A stretch of DNA of 64,000 nt, taken from the NCBI RefSeq assembly GCF_022539315.1, contig NC_066328.1, positions 2,092,621-2,156,620 on the forward strand. The letters run 5' to 3'. The translations under genes and the position numbers were made by a program. The notes beneath the pieces were generated by a model, which was not told where the DNA came from, searched no databases, and worked only from the letters and a program-made list of their open reading frames with translations. Source of the stretch: Serinus canaria. Taxonomy: Eukaryota > Chordata > Aves > Passeriformes > Fringillidae. Shown piece by piece: positions 23,701 through 34,223 of this stretch. How positions within the stretch are numbered: the first letter of the stretch is position 1; each line of letters opens with the position of its first letter.

Positions 23701-26700
23701 AGTAGATTCTTTTTTTCTAGGAAGAGCTTTGTTATCAATAATTACCCCTAATGGAAACTCAGCTCATCAGACTTTAAGACCTGAGATAAATGTCAGAAGC
23801 AGCAGCTTCTTTAAAAAACCAGGGCTGAATGTTTGCTATTAAACACACCACAGATCTGCTGCTATTCTTCAGCAATTTGCATTGAAGATGCACTTAATGA
23901 TCAAGGCAGCATATCAAGAACATTATTTGTATTAATTACTGCTTTTTTCCTTGACTCAATTTAAGATATTTCAATCACTTTCTTTTGAAGCTTTGTGTTT
24001 TCTTACATGGTGATGCTGCTGAGCCACGTTTGCTCTCAAGCTGAGGAGAAAGAGCCCACTGTGCTCAGTCCCTGTGCCTTCTGGGGTGCACTTTTCTATC
24101 TTTTTTTGCATTCTAATTTCCATCTTTTACATCTCGAATTCCCAAGTTATCAGTGCTGGGAGATGAGGCTTCCTCCCTCTCTCTGTGGTGGGCAGATATT
24201 CCAGTGTGTTTTGCCATTATAGAGGCAAGATTCTCAAGGAGAGATAATCCCTAGTTTTCGGCCACTTGGTATAATTGAGAAAAATCAGCACTCTCACCCT
24301 CAAGAGCCCTTTCATCAGCTCTGTCTAGTTGCAGCAAAACTCAAACTAAATGCAGGTTTGACAATATTGCTCCTGGTTTTATTCTTTCAGCCAATTAAAA
24401 CACTTGAAGTTGTAGGATTTGGTTTCCCATGGAGCAGCAAAGAGGGAGCTGGGGGAGATTTGTGGGGTGCAGAGAGAAAATCAACCCATGCAGAGAGGGA
24501 CAGGCAGGAGCAGCTGGAGGAGGAACTGGAAATGGGTTCTGGAGCTTTGACCTCAGTGCTGCTGGGTCAGCAAACATGGCACAGCCTGCAGCAGGGAAGC
24601 AGGGAGGGCTCTGGTCCAGGAGGGAGCAGGGAGGGGAGAGTTCCTGGCTGGGGAGCAGGGGCCAAGCTGCAGGTGCTGCTTGAGGGCCTGGGAAAGTGCA
24701 GCTTTATTGTCACAGTGTCACAGTGACAGGACAGGCCCCTCCCTAAGGGGGGTGTTGTAAACCCACGTGTCACTGAGCATTTGCTTTTGTAGATCAGAGA
24801 TTACACTGATTTATCACAGAATCACACACTACTTTGGGTGAGAAGGGAATTAAAGTTCATCCCATCCCACCCCTGCCATGGCAGGGACACCTCCCACTGT
24901 CCCAGGCTGCTCCAAGCCCTGCCCAGCCTGGCCTTGGACACTGCCAGGGATCCAGGGGCAGCCACAGCTGCTCTGGGCACCCTGTGCCAGGGCCTGCCCA
25001 CCCTCACAGGGAACAATTCCTTCTCAATATCCCATCCAGGCCTGCCCTCTGGCAGTGGAAGCCATTCCCTGTGTCCTGTCCTTCCATCCCTTGTCCCCAG
25101 TCCCTCTCCAGCTCTCCTGGAGCCTCTTTAGGCCCTGGCAGGGGCTCTGAGGTGCCCCTGGAGTCTTCTCCTCTCTAGGTGAGCACCCCCAGCTCTGCCA
25201 GCCTGGCTCCAGCCCTTGGGGCATCTCTATGGCTCTTCTGGACTCTTTCCAAGAGCTCCACATCCTTCCTGTGCTGAGGATGCCAGAGCTGGAGGCACTC
25301 TGGTCTCTACATTTTAATTTTAGCATTGTCAATGTGAATCAAATTTCACATCCATTTTTATTCTGTCTGGCAATAGATCTTTGAGGCTGTGACAAATACA
25401 ATGGACTTCCCTGAATTTGTGGTGCCACTTGCAGTAAGATTCTTGTTTTGTCAGAGTGCCAAAGGAAAAGAAATACTTACAGCATTGAAAATCTTAATCA
25501 TTTGCAGTGTAGAGAACCCTCTTGCCTGAACCAGAGTTGTTTGCAGCAGGGTGGCAGTTCATGTGCAGCTGGGCTGGACTCTGGGGTACAGGATGCACAG
25601 CCTGGTCTGTCCCAGCCCTGGCTGAAAGAAAATGTCTGGGGAAGCACCTGGGAGCTTCCCTCAGGTTCCCTGGGACTCTCAGGCTGTTCCAGCCCCATCA
25701 CTTGTGGCTTGCACAGATTTAAGCTGACCCTCAGTACATTTATTTTCTCCTAAGAACCTGTCCAGTCTCTCCTTGAACTAAATAGATTTTTGTCACCCAC
25801 ACCATCAGAAGTGACAGATTTGGAGGTGATGTTATGATTCCATGTGCAGATCCATCTTTCCAAGTCACTTGGAGCAGAGTCCTGAAATGCATTGTGGCAT
25901 CATGAGGACCTTTCCCCTCCCAGAGGTGGCAGCCTGGGACACACTGTGCTGGTGACAAGGCAGTGCTGCTGAATGAAGCTGAAATGGTCCATCCCTGTGC
26001 AGCTGTGCCTGGAAATCACCTTTTATTCCACACTGCCAGGGTGTTTCAGCTATTCCTCCCCGTGCTGTAGCTCATTCCCTTTTATAACATTGGTGTTGAG
26101 GGCTGGCTTTGTCCTGCCCAGACCTCAGAGACCATTTCACTATTGAGACAGAAATAACTCCAGCCCCATTTGATCTTTACTGTGAGAAGCCAGCTTTATA
26201 AAACCCTGGTTTTTAGCAGACAGTCAGTCCAGAGTCACACAGAGAGCAGCTCTCCTGGAGCCCCTTTCCTGGGCAGAGCTGGCCCAGAGGATCAGGCTGT
26301 TAATGATGATGGCAGAGGGCACTTGCTGCTCAGTGCCTGTGGCACCCTGCATGCTGGGGGAAGGCTGCTGAGCCTGGATTATCCCTCATTTTATTCAGTT
26401 CTGTAGGCAAAAGGAGAGTTTGGACATGCAAATCTTCTCAGGTGAGCCTCCACAGTCCTGATTCCAATCCTTCCTTACCACAGGCAGGCTGGAAATCAGG
26501 AGAGTCCTGTTCTCAGAGGGAATTGTCAGTCTGCTTGTGGAGTTTCTCTCTCCAGCTTATGGCCATGTTCAGATTTCTGCTGTGGAATTTCTAGAACGTT
26601 TTCCTTCCCTCTCAACCTCCCCCAGGTGTGCCCCATCCCAATATCAGACCTAGTGAAGAAGGAGGAGAGGGTGGAGGTCTGAAATGTGGGAACAGCTCCC

Positions 26701-29700
26701 TCACCTCCAGGCAGGTTTCCTTTTCATGGAGGTGTAAGAAATAACCTGAAGTGTGCTCCCCATGCAGGAGCTGTGCTTCATGAGTCCTGGATTTTGGCAA
26801 TGCCTGGAAAATGCTGCTGGGATCAGGGTCTTGCTCTAAGGGGGGGGGATTGCTCTGCTCTGCTCTGGTGTGGCCTCACCTCAGGTCTGGGGCAGGTGTG
26901 GGTGCCACAATATCAGAAGGATCTAAAGCAGTTGCAGTGTCCAGAGGAGGGACCTGGGCATGGGGAGGGGTCTGAGGAGCAGCTGAGACACTTGGATTGT
27001 TCAGCTGGAGAAGGAGACTGAGGGCAGAGCTCAGGGGGGGCTGCAGCTCCTCCCGAGGGGCAGCTCTGATCTCTGGGACAGGGACAGGGAATGGCTGGAG
27101 CTGGGCAGGGCAGGGTCAGGCTGGATTTTGGGAAAGGTTCTTCCCCCAGAGGGTGCTGGCACTGCCCAGGCTGCCCAGGGAATGGGTGCAGCCCCGAGGC
27201 TGCCAGAGCTCCAGGAGTGCTTGGGCAGTGCTCAGGGACAGGGTGGGGCTGTTGGTGGGTCTGGGCAGGGCCAGGGGTGGGACTCCTGTGATGATCCCTG
27301 GGGGTGCCTGCCCACTCAGGAAATTCCATCACTCTGGCATTGAGAACACAGTGCCAAAAGGGCCACAGTTCAGAAGGATCAGGCAGAAGGTTCATCCCAT
27401 TTTTCTGTGTGGAAGGGAATGTGATGCAGAGGGAAGAGAGGTGTCTTCTGCAAGCTTGTGCTGTGAATCCTCATTAAGCACTGGAGACTGACTGCAGATC
27501 TCCAGAGTGGGAGCAAAATATGTCCAAATCCACCTGCCCCCCTCCCAGGCTGTCCACACTCTAAGCTTGTGTGTCACTCCTTGCTGTGAGGCACAGGGTT
27601 AACCTGTACCCACTGCTGGGTGAGGAGCTGGAAATCATCCCAGCCCTGTGGCTCCATCCTGGGCAGCTGCACAGCTTGGTAAAATGGGGAGCATCACACA
27701 GAGGGAAAATGGCAACAGCTCACAGCTCCCAATCAAGGATGCACATTGCCTTCTGCTCTCTGAGGTGCCTACAAACCATGGCCATGCACAGGGAGGGAGA
27801 AGATTTGACTCCAAAGGTGCAGTGAATCACAGCCTGTTCATTACCAGCATCTTCCCTAATTACTGCTCTGTGCAGCCTGTCCCAGCTGGAGTCACATTGT
27901 CTGGAAGGAGGCACCACAGGCTGAACTGAACCCAGGAAAACAAGTGACAACATCCCAGCTGTCCCTGTGCCATGTAGGGCACTCCTCTGTTTCCTGCCTG
28001 TGCCCAGCACACACAGGAACACACCAGGGCCATTCCCACACAGGGAGACGTGGGCTTTATGGGCTGGGGCTGAAAATAATGCTCCATGGAAAATCTGATT
28101 TATCTCCTCTGTACAGATTAGTGCTCTGGTGAAGTCCCAGCCCCTCTGCATCCTGGAGAGTCACAGGGTTTGCTGCAGCCCCTCTGCATGCTGGGGTCTC
28201 TCCTGGGAGTCTCCCAGGGTTTGCTGCAGGAGCTGACCCTGCTGATCCCACAGTTGCTGGTTCAGAGAGGAGCTCCTGGCTTAGACAGTGCAGGATCCAG
28301 GTCCAGAAAGTAGCAGGTGCTGGAGTTGGTCTAGGTGTGAGCAGGTTTGTGTCCATGGGATGTCTGCACTGCTCCCACTGAGGGAGGAGTAGCATCCTGC
28401 ACACTTCCTGGGAGCATTCTCTGAGCTCTCCTCATGGCATTTTGAACTGTCCTATTCCATCAGCTCTCCCTATCTGATGTCTTGATTCTCTTTTCTATTC
28501 AAAATCTCTCTCAGCTTTGTCTTCTTTAAGGAGCTCCCTCAGCTTTCTCCTTTTTGAGCTAGTAATTCCCAATTTAACAATTTATGTTGAACCTTCTACA
28601 GAGTAAAATTGCTGCTAAACTCAGGAGTCATTTGTAGGCTGGGCAAAAAAGGGGTTCTGTTGTCATCTAAGGATGTCAGGTGTAATCACCCCCAAATTTA
28701 TATCATTTAGTGTTGCATAAATGAGAGCAAAAGTCACCAAAACCTAAAGACAGATCTATCCAGATGTCTTTTAAATCCTTCTCAACTTCCTGTGTTATCA
28801 GCAACTGCTGTATAGAGGCCACTGCTTTTTATATAAAGACATAAAATCCTTTTAATGATCTGCCTTGATACAACAGGGTTTTTTTGGTGAGCTGTGGATG
28901 AGTTAGGCAGCTTTTCCCTACCACTAACTCAGCTCAAACTGCGTGGGACAAAGGGGACCTGTCATCTTTTGTGCTTTGGGAAGTAGAAAAAAAAGAGGTT
29001 TGCCAGGGTATATTTTAAAGCTGCCTTGTTTCCATGCTAAAAACAGCACAGATTGGATTGTTCTAGATTGGAACAATCCATATTTGGCATGGAGGAAGCT
29101 GGTGATGGCAGGAAATGAACAGTTGGTGAGATGGGATGGACACAGCAGGGCTGGAAATAGGATCCAGTGTTGAGTGGGTTCTGTGGCTGCAGCAGCAGGG
29201 CTGAGTCACCCAGGCAGCCCCAGGAGCTTTTCCCTGTTCTCAGCTCTGCTCTCCCCATTCCCAACCCTTCCAGGCTCCCTCCCCAGCAAAGGACACCTGC
29301 CAACATCTTCCCATGGCCTGGGGGTAGCCAAAGCCAGGCAAGCAGGGACCCTGTGTGCTCCCCTCAGTGAGCTCCCTGCAGAGCCCCACCTCCCTCTTCA
29401 GCCTCACACATCTAACTCCCAGCAGGAAATTCTTGAGGTTTGCCTGGGTTTCCTGTGAGATTCAATTCATCCTGGAATATCAGAAAGGGTCTGAGCTCTC
29501 TAAAGGAAAAAGGGTTCATTCACCACATGGGAAAAACAGGTTTTTGTTCTCTGTGTACCAAAGCAGAGGAAGAAATGTGTCAGTTCATGGATTTTTTGGG
29601 TTGGAAGGGCCTCTCAAGATGATCTAGAGCAGCCTCTCTGCTCTAACAGGAGTTTTGAGCTGCTTGTCCAGGACCACATCCAGTTTGGGTTTGAGTATCT

Positions 29701-32596
29701 CCATGGATGGAGACTCCTAAACTTCTCTTAGCAGCCTTGTTCCAGTGTTTGACTGCCCCCACATGATAAAAGCTTTCTTGGTTCAGATAGAATTTCCTGT
29801 TTCTTAATGTGACCATTGGCTCTTGCCCTGCCAGAACCATCATGCTGGAATAAGGGAGCTCTGGAAATAGCAGAAATAGACCCTGACTGGAACTAGAATC
29901 ACAGAATCAGTAATGCTGGATAAAAACTCCAAGATCATTGAGTCCAGTGTTAATTACTGTCAGCCTTACCCCCTCCTACCCTCTCCTGAGCAATGAGGCT
30001 TAACAAGAGGGGTGACTGCATGGATTGGGATCTCATCCTCTCACTGAGGGATGCACCCTGAGCTTTACCTTTCCTCCTCCCTCCCTGTGACACCAAACAG
30101 GTCTGATGGGGATTCTCTTTGCTCCTGTGACCATGAACCAGGTCTGATGGGGGTTCTCTTTACTCCTCTGAACATGAGCCAGGTCTGATGGGGATTCTCT
30201 TTGCTCCTGTGACACCAGCCAGGTCTGATGGGGGTTCTCTTTACTCCTGTGACCATGAGCCAGGTCTGATGGGGGTTCTCTTTGCTCCTGTGACCATGAG
30301 CCAGGTTTGATGGGGGTTCTCTTTGCTCCTGTGACACCAGGCAGGTCTGATGGGGGTTCTCTTTGCTCCTGCAGGAAGAGTTGGCACACGGATCGTGGGA
30401 TCAATGCAAGGTGGAGACACGGAGGAGGATGTGAGTAACCATCTCGTGTGTCTGCAGAGCTTCTCTGACGGCTTTAGATGCCAGCCCTCTCCTCAGCTGG
30501 AGACACCTTTTTACCTGCTGAATCCTCACACCCCAGGCCTGCTTTTCCCCTCCTTTCCCATGGCTGACACCTTTCCTTGGCATAGATATGTATTTCCTTA
30601 TTTTTCCTTTGTTCTTGGAGTCTGTGTGCTCCACGTGCTTTCACCCCATCCTGCAGTGCAGAACTAGTGGCACTCAGGCTGCAGGACTGCTCTTGTGAGC
30701 TGGGGGGCAGATTTCTGGGAAAAGGGACCAGTACAGTGCAACTGGAGTTAAATACATGGACCTAAATTGCCTTCACTGCTGTAAAGTCACTCCTTGGAGC
30801 CCTGTCCATGGCCTGTGCTGGCAGCATCAGTGCCCTGGAGGATGGGGCAGGGATGAGAGCAGGACTGTGAGCTGTGCCCTTGGGATTCCTGCTGCCCCAG
30901 GGCTCCTGGCCTTGCCCTTGGTTGTGGTTTCCATGGGAGTGGGCAGTGGGAAAGGCACACACAGCTTTGCACAGGAGGCACTTGCTCTGTGTCTGAGCCC
31001 AACCTTTGGCATCCATGGGCAGCCTTTCTCTGCCTCTGGGCACACCTGAGTGGCCACATCTGCACCAGGAAGCTGAAGCCAGCTGATGTGGTTGGCATTT
31101 GCAGTTAGCTCTCCCCACCATCCCAAAAAGCTGCTGCCATGCCAGGAGCAGTGGGGCTGTTCTCTCCAGTGATGCTGGAACACTGTTTTGGAGAGGGCTG
31201 GGAACCAGTACAGCAACTAAACAGTGGTGACTGGGTTTGTGTTTGAGCTTGTGCTGCTAATTCCCAGTGTGGGTGGAACCTTTCTGTCTCAATCCAGCAG
31301 ATACCCCTCAAGGAGGGGAGTTCAGACATTTTTGGGAATCCCAGAATGGTTTGAGGTGGAAGGGACCTTAAAACCCACCTAGTTCCACTCAGAGACACAT
31401 GCCACTAGACCAGGTTGCTCCAAGCCCCATCCAGCCTGACTTGAAACAATTTCAGGGATGGGGCAGCTACAGCTTTTGGATCTTGGAGAGAACTTGCAGC
31501 CCTTGCTCTGCTCTTTGGTCCTGTCAGAATGGGTTGTTGCCTCCTGGACATCCAGACCCATTTCTGGGAAGGGCAGAGTGCTGTGCTGTGGGTGAAGATT
31601 TCATTTCAGTCCCAGTGCTGCCTGATTGTCCTTGGCCACATTAGTGACAGATTTGGATGGTCACCCTCTGTGATTTCTGTTCCCTTTAGACTTCCCTGCT
31701 GGCAGCCCTCTCCCTGCTGGCACAGCCCCAGCACATCCAGGGATGGAAAGCCGAGGCCTTCAGCCTGTGCCTTCCCTCAGCTGCAGCCACTGCAGTTATC
31801 CCATGGCTCTGCCCTCTGCCTGCAGCTCCTCAGAGCTCAGGGATCTTTGCAGTCTTCTGCTGGTGTGTCCCAGCCCAGGGAATGAAGCCAGTGAGGCTGC
31901 TTTGAGCCCCTCCAGGAACTCACGGAGTCAGGAAGAGCCAGCGGTGTGTGCCCAGCCTCTGTCACCTGCTGGTGTGGCACAGGACACCTGAGCTGTGCCT
32001 GCCTTTGCTGCCCTCTCCCCTGCTCCAGCCTGGGTACTTCCTGTTCTCTTTTATGTTCTTGTACTTTTTTTTCCTGCTCTGCCTCTCGTGTTCCTCCACT
32101 CTGGCTCTCCAGGGGACCCCAGCCCCAGCACAGCTAGGCCGGCGCAAGGCTCAGGTGGGTTCCTCTCCTCTCCTGGGCTTCCTCCACTCTCTTCCACTCC
32201 CCTCCATTCTGTGGGCTCACAGTAGCTCTCACCTCAATGTCATGACATGCTTTTAATGGCCCAGAGCCAGCAGAAGTCAGGGAATTTGTGTTCCTCAGCC
32301 CTGTGGGGGGAGAAGGAGGTTTGCAATCCCTTGGCAGTGCAGGGAAAGCCAGCACTGCCATCCCATCCCTCACCTGGGGCTGGCAGAGAGGCCTAGCCAG
32401 GGAGAGCTGAGCTGGTCATGGACTCCTGTTCCCTGTCCTGCAGGACTCAGGGGATAGTGAGATTGACCTGGATGAAGATGAAGATGAGGAGGAGGAGGAT
32501 GATCTGGAAGATGACAGCATGGAAATCGCCCCAGGCAAATCCAGTCTCCGAGGCAGGAAGCCAGAGCCACTGGAGCAAAGTGATAATGACTTCTGA
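11701..32596 (+). CDS. CLUAP1: CLUAP1 (IFT38), C-terminal part, four exons
   Basis: Clusterin-associated protein 1 (IFT38) is an intraflagellar-transport complex B subunit that acts in cilia. Joined exons 11701-11773, 22520-22624, 30375-30430 and 32444-32596 give one open frame ending EPLEQSDNDF-stop, against EPLDESDNDF in the human protein. Recognisable blocks in order are LIQNRLKEEEQHLLKSG (end of the coiled coil), NDDSDIEIQEDEGSDSE, RIVGSMQGGD and an Asp/Glu run. All introns have GT-AG ends and phases agree (1, 1, 0). The N-terminal CH-like domain and most of the coiled coil lie upstream. I could not find the exon that should directly precede 11701 anywhere in 1-11700, so that intron may exceed 11 kb or the exon may be missing or unrecognised. 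The segment between SDSE and RIVG differs strongly from mammals. Confidence 0.93.
11935..12830. repeat. GGAATGTTCC minisatellite, 14-17 bp unit
   Basis: About 900 bp of imperfect tandem units with consensus GGGAATGTTCCTCTG, roughly 55 copies by length. About 20 units keep GGAATGTTCC exactly. Variant units include ggaaagttcc, ggaaatgttc and atgggatgttcc. The last third (12,660-12,810) is the most regular, with several exact 15-bp steps. Longer blocks recur: ttcttctgggaatgttcc with ctatgggatgttcc near 11,980 and 12,405, and ggaaatggtcccatgggaa near 12,178 and 12,291. The array begins about 160 bp after the CLUAP1 exon 11701-11773. Units lack stop codons in several frames, so long open frames there are a by-product. 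Confidence 0.95.
13624..14546. repeat. Inverted repeat, 134-bp arms, 650-bp loop
   Basis: Arm 13624-13757 and arm 14410-14546 are reverse complements over nearly their full length. Examples are agagtgaagaagtttcagct against agctgaaacttcttcactct, and tcttgagaatttttggggta against taccccaaaaattctcaaga. By eye identity is above 90%, with a few substitutions and one ~6-bp insertion in the right arm. I do not recognise the sequence as a known mobile element. Confidence 0.93.
14908..15192 (-). mobile_element. CR1 LINE 3' fragment
   Basis: The copy starts tcacagaatcccagactgct and continues through gggaccttaaagctcatccc, ggcagccacagctgctctgg and ggaacaattccttcccaatt. It is the reverse complement of the CR1 3' module repeated at 17.5, 20.8, 24.8 and 33 kb. 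Confidence 0.88.
15561..16201 (-). mobile_element. Solo ERV LTR, antisense to CLUAP1
   Basis: The minus strand begins TGTTGGGAAGGATG and ends TCTCATTTCA, about 640 bp. An AATAAA signal lies at 15604-15609 (minus strand). Terminal TG...CA ends and a resemblance to a passerine LTR family support the call. There is no internal coding region and no clear target-site duplication. Confidence 0.72.
16632..16762. repeat. G/T-rich low-complexity tract
   Basis: About 130 bases almost without C, built of G runs (up to seven) and T runs. It holds more than four runs of three or more G, so it could form G-quadruplexes on the + strand. An A/C-rich stretch follows at about 16826-16858. Confidence 0.85.
17503..17818 (-). 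mobile_element. CR1 LINE 3' fragment
   Basis: The copy carries ggtttgggctggaagggacc, ccatgggcagggacacctcc, ggcagccacagctgctctgg and gccctctggcagtgggagcc. This is the same passerine-type CR1 module as at 14.9 kb, about 315 bp. Confidence 0.88.
18615..18697 (+). mobile_element. Short CR1 LINE 3' end
   Basis: The end is cttggagcagcctgggttac, then cccttgcaacccaaattatt and a degenerate octamer tail attctgtga, in sense orientation. Confidence 0.65.
18700..20795. other. CLUAP1 intron, no feature seen
   Basis: I find no supportable exon, RNA gene or recognisable repeat in this stretch between two CR1 copies. Confidence 0.5.
20800..21030 (+). mobile_element. CR1 LINE 3' fragment, sense
   Basis: The module reads gggaagaaactcttccctgg, gggtgggcaggccctggcac, cccagagcagctgtggctgc and gcccaaggccaggctgggca, in sense orientation and opposite to the copies at 17.5 and 24.8 kb. 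Confidence 0.85.
21031..22519. other. CLUAP1 intron, no feature seen
   Basis: Apart from a possible CR1 remnant near 21070-21150 there is no exon or repeat I can support up to the acceptor of the 22520 exon. Confidence 0.5.
22520..22624 (+). CDS. CLUAP1: CLUAP1 exon, acidic SDSE segment
   Basis: The acceptor is tttcaccag| and the donor CCAG|GTATCC. The 105-bp exon starts in phase 1, completing a Gly codon, and encodes NDDSDIEIQEDEGSDSE followed by a poorly conserved stretch ending TETLLP. Human has NDDSDIDIQEDDESDSE at this point. Confidence 0.92.
22625..24814. other. CLUAP1 intron, no feature seen
   Basis: No coding exon or recognisable mobile element is visible. A CR1 copy begins at the end of the stretch. 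Confidence 0.5.
24815..25315 (-). mobile_element. CR1 LINE 3' fragment, longest copy (~500 bp)
   Basis: It starts atcacagaatcacacactac and contains ggcagccacagctgctctgg, then extends past the module shared with other copies into ctccagctctcctggagcct and gctcttctggactctttcca. That more 5' CR1 segment is lacking in most other copies here. Confidence 0.88.
25316..26919. other. CLUAP1 intron, no feature seen
   Basis: No exon or repeat is supportable here apart from a short G run near 26840. Confidence 0.5.
26920..27330 (+). mobile_element. Diverged CR1-like fragment, sense
   Basis: The order agaaggatctaaagcagttg, gttcagctggagaaggagac, gggaaaggttcttcccccag and ctgcccagggaatgggtgca matches the sense 3' region of a CR1. 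It is more diverged than the copies at 20.8 or 24.8 kb. Confidence 0.6.
27331..29584. other. CLUAP1 intron, one short direct duplication
   Basis: No exon is supportable. Near 28138-28230 the stretch agcccctctgcat(c/g)ctgg ... cagggtttgctgc occurs twice in direct orientation. Confidence 0.5.
29585..29840 (-). mobile_element. CR1 LINE fragment, older subfamily
   Basis: It reads ggttggaagggcctctcaag, tgtccaggaccacatccagt, ctccatggatggagactcct and tttcttaatgtgaccattgg. This is the reverse complement of a CR1 3' end from a subfamily different from the young copies. Confidence 0.8.
29895..29965 (-). mobile_element. Small CR1 3' end remnant
   Basis: The sequence aatcacagaatcagtaatgc, then ctccaagatcattgagtcca, is the antisense 3' terminus of a CR1, about 70 bp. 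Confidence 0.6.
30085..30374. repeat. 40-41 bp minisatellite ending in a splice acceptor
   Basis: Seven direct copies start caggt(c/t)tgatgggg at 30098, 30139, 30180, 30220, 30261, 30302 and 30342. Each carries ttctctttgctcctgtga and then ccatgagc or caccag. In the last unit ttctctttgctcctgcag is followed directly by the CLUAP1 exon at 30375, so that unit supplies the polypyrimidine tract and AG. Confidence 0.96.
30375..30430 (+). CDS. CLUAP1: CLUAP1 exon, RIVGSMQGGD segment
   Basis: This 56-bp exon encodes (G)RVGTRIVGSMQGGDTEED, matching human GRPGKRIVGTMQGGDSDD. Its acceptor, tttgctcctgcag|, is the 3' end of the last unit of a tandem repeat. The donor is GAT|GTGAGT, phase 0. Confidence 0.92.
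31338..31475 (-). mobile_element. CR1 LINE 3' fragment
   Basis: The run gaatcccagaatggtttgag, gaagggaccttaaaacccac, ccactagaccaggttgctcc and tttcagggatggggcagcta marks an antisense CR1 3' end. Confidence 0.82.
32444..32596 (+). CDS. CLUAP1: CLUAP1 terminal exon with stop codon
   Basis: After the acceptor gtcctgcag| the exon encodes DSGDSEIDLDEDEDEEEED and ends EPLEQSDNDF-TGA at 32594-32596. An uninterrupted purine-rich GAT/GAG run (about 32466-32512) encodes the acidic stretch. The C-terminal EPLxxSDNDF signature is the strongest identifier of the gene. Confidence 0.95.
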   Translation, partial: DSGDSEIDLDEDEDEEEEDDLEDDSMEIAPGKSSLRGRKPEPLEQSDNDF

Positions 32597-32750
32597 CCCT
32601 TCAGGAGCAGGAGGCCTCTGGAAGCACAAACTTTGGAGAGGCCAGGAGCTAATACCCTGCTGTCTGAAAAGTGTGTGTCAGTGTGAACTCAGGAGTTGGT
32701 AAATAATGTTCATTAAACCTGAAAATTAAACTTGGATTGCCAGGTTTGTG
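32597..32750 (+). other. CLUAP1: CLUAP1 3' UTR with two ATTAAA signals
   Basis: ATTAAA occurs at 32712-32717 and again at 32725-32730, about 115-130 bases after the stop. Both are common variant poly(A) signals, so a short 3' UTR ending near 32745 is inferred. Confidence 0.6.
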
Positions 32751-33059
32751 AATCTCAAAGCATGAGCAGTTTATCCATAATGAGAATCACAGTAATGTGC
32801 ACTTATTTCCATAATTGCACTAAACTGGCTCTTGTGCACTGCAGTGCCAGAAGCCTCACTCCAGTGAGCATCATGTGCCCTATTTCCCTGCATTTTATTA
32901 TGTCCAAATAGATTTCTTTGGCTTAATAAAACTGGATGAAAAGCTGCTCTGGGAATGCATCTCAATTGGTTTTAAATCTGGCTTAAATCTATTTACCCTA
33001 AACATATCCTTTACTTAATCAAGGGCTTGTCTGCACAAAGAGCAGCACCAGGCAGACTG

Positions 33060-33420
33060 AAGGAGTGGAGTTAAAACTGGAGAAGTCTCCAAAGAGACCT
33101 TCCAGGGCCTAAAGGGGCTCCAGGAAAGCTGCAGAAGGACTGGGGACAAAGGATGCAGGGACAGGACACAGGGAATGGCTCCCACTGCCAGAGGGCAGGG
33201 CTGGATGGGATATTGGGAAGGAATTGTTCCCTGTGAGGGTGGGCAGGCCCTGGCACAGGGGGCCCAGAGCAGCTGGGGCTGCCCCTGGATCTCTGGCAAT
33301 GCCCAAGGCCAGGCTGGGCAGGGTTTGGAGGAATAGTGGAACATGTCACTGGCAGGGGTGGGAATGGATGAGCTTTGAGATTCCTTCCAACCCAAACCAG
33401 CCTGTGATGATCTGACCCCC
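33060..33420 (+). mobile_element. CR1 LINE 3' fragment between CLUAP1 and NLRC3
   Basis: The sense CR1 module includes ccaaagagaccttccagggc, ggctcccactgccagagggc, gggtgggcaggccctggcac and a terminal ccttccaacccaaaccagcc. It lies between the convergent 3' ends of CLUAP1 and NLRC3. Confidence 0.85.
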
Positions 33421-34223
33421 CAGACCAGGGCTGCAGTTTGAGTCACAGTTTTTTATTTCCTGTACTGTAGGCCCAGATGGAAAGTGACTCCACACGTGTT
33501 GTGCACAGAGCCAGAGCCTCTCTCTCCAGGCAGCAGTGCCACCTAGCCTCCAGCACAGCCAGCAGGCGTGTGGCAAAGCCACTGCTGGTGTTGCAGCTGC
33601 TCATGCCAGGCAGCAGCAGCAGCCCCTGTGCCAGTGAACTGAGCTCTCAGCCAGGGCAGGGGAGTACAGCCCGTCCCAAATGTCCTGCAGTGCAAGAGCA
33701 AGGCTTTATGAGGCATCTTCTCATCCAAGAATTTATTCCCAAGCATTTACATCTCCAGAGCTCAGCCCAGTGTCTGTGGATCAGCCCCCAGGTCCCTGCA
33801 GCAGCCACTGGCTGCCCTGAGGGTGGCAGCGTGTCCTGGCCGGGCTGGGGACAGGGGACAGTGGCTTCAGGGGGCTCTGAGGGTTCACAGTTTGGCTGCT
33901 GGGTCACCTGCAAACCTGGCACCTCTGGGGAGTCACTGGGTCCCTGCCACACACACAGAGGCAGCACCTTTGCTCTCCTAGTCAAAAAGTGACCTGCTAG
34001 GGACAGACCCTGCAGCTGGGACATTGGGAAGATGTATCCCAAGGTCACAGAACACCGTGACTGCAGCAGGAGATCCAAGAGCTCCAGCCTGAAGCTGAGA
34101 GGCAGAAGTTTGAGCTGAGGCAGATCCTGGTGTAGCACCAAGAGGTACTGGAGACATCTCACCCTCAGGCAGTGCAGTTCCTCTTACATTCCTCTTCTTA
34201 CTCCTCCATTTTCCTGAGTACTC
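33421..34223 (-). other. Intergenic or distal NLRC3 3' UTR
   Basis: No coding sequence is supportable. A minus-strand AATAAA (tttatt on +) at 33732-33737 could end a longer NLRC3 transcript. Confidence 0.35.

Noticed and set aside
24838..25178. Overlapping open frames of ~90-115 codons at each CR1 copy (also 14.9, 17.5, 20.8 and 33 kb)
   Set aside because: They are translations of the CR1 3' module, which is non-coding or truncated here.
30085..30374. Regularly spaced repeat that could suggest a CRISPR array
   Set aside because: Units are contiguous with no unique spacers, the host is a bird, and the array lies in an intron.
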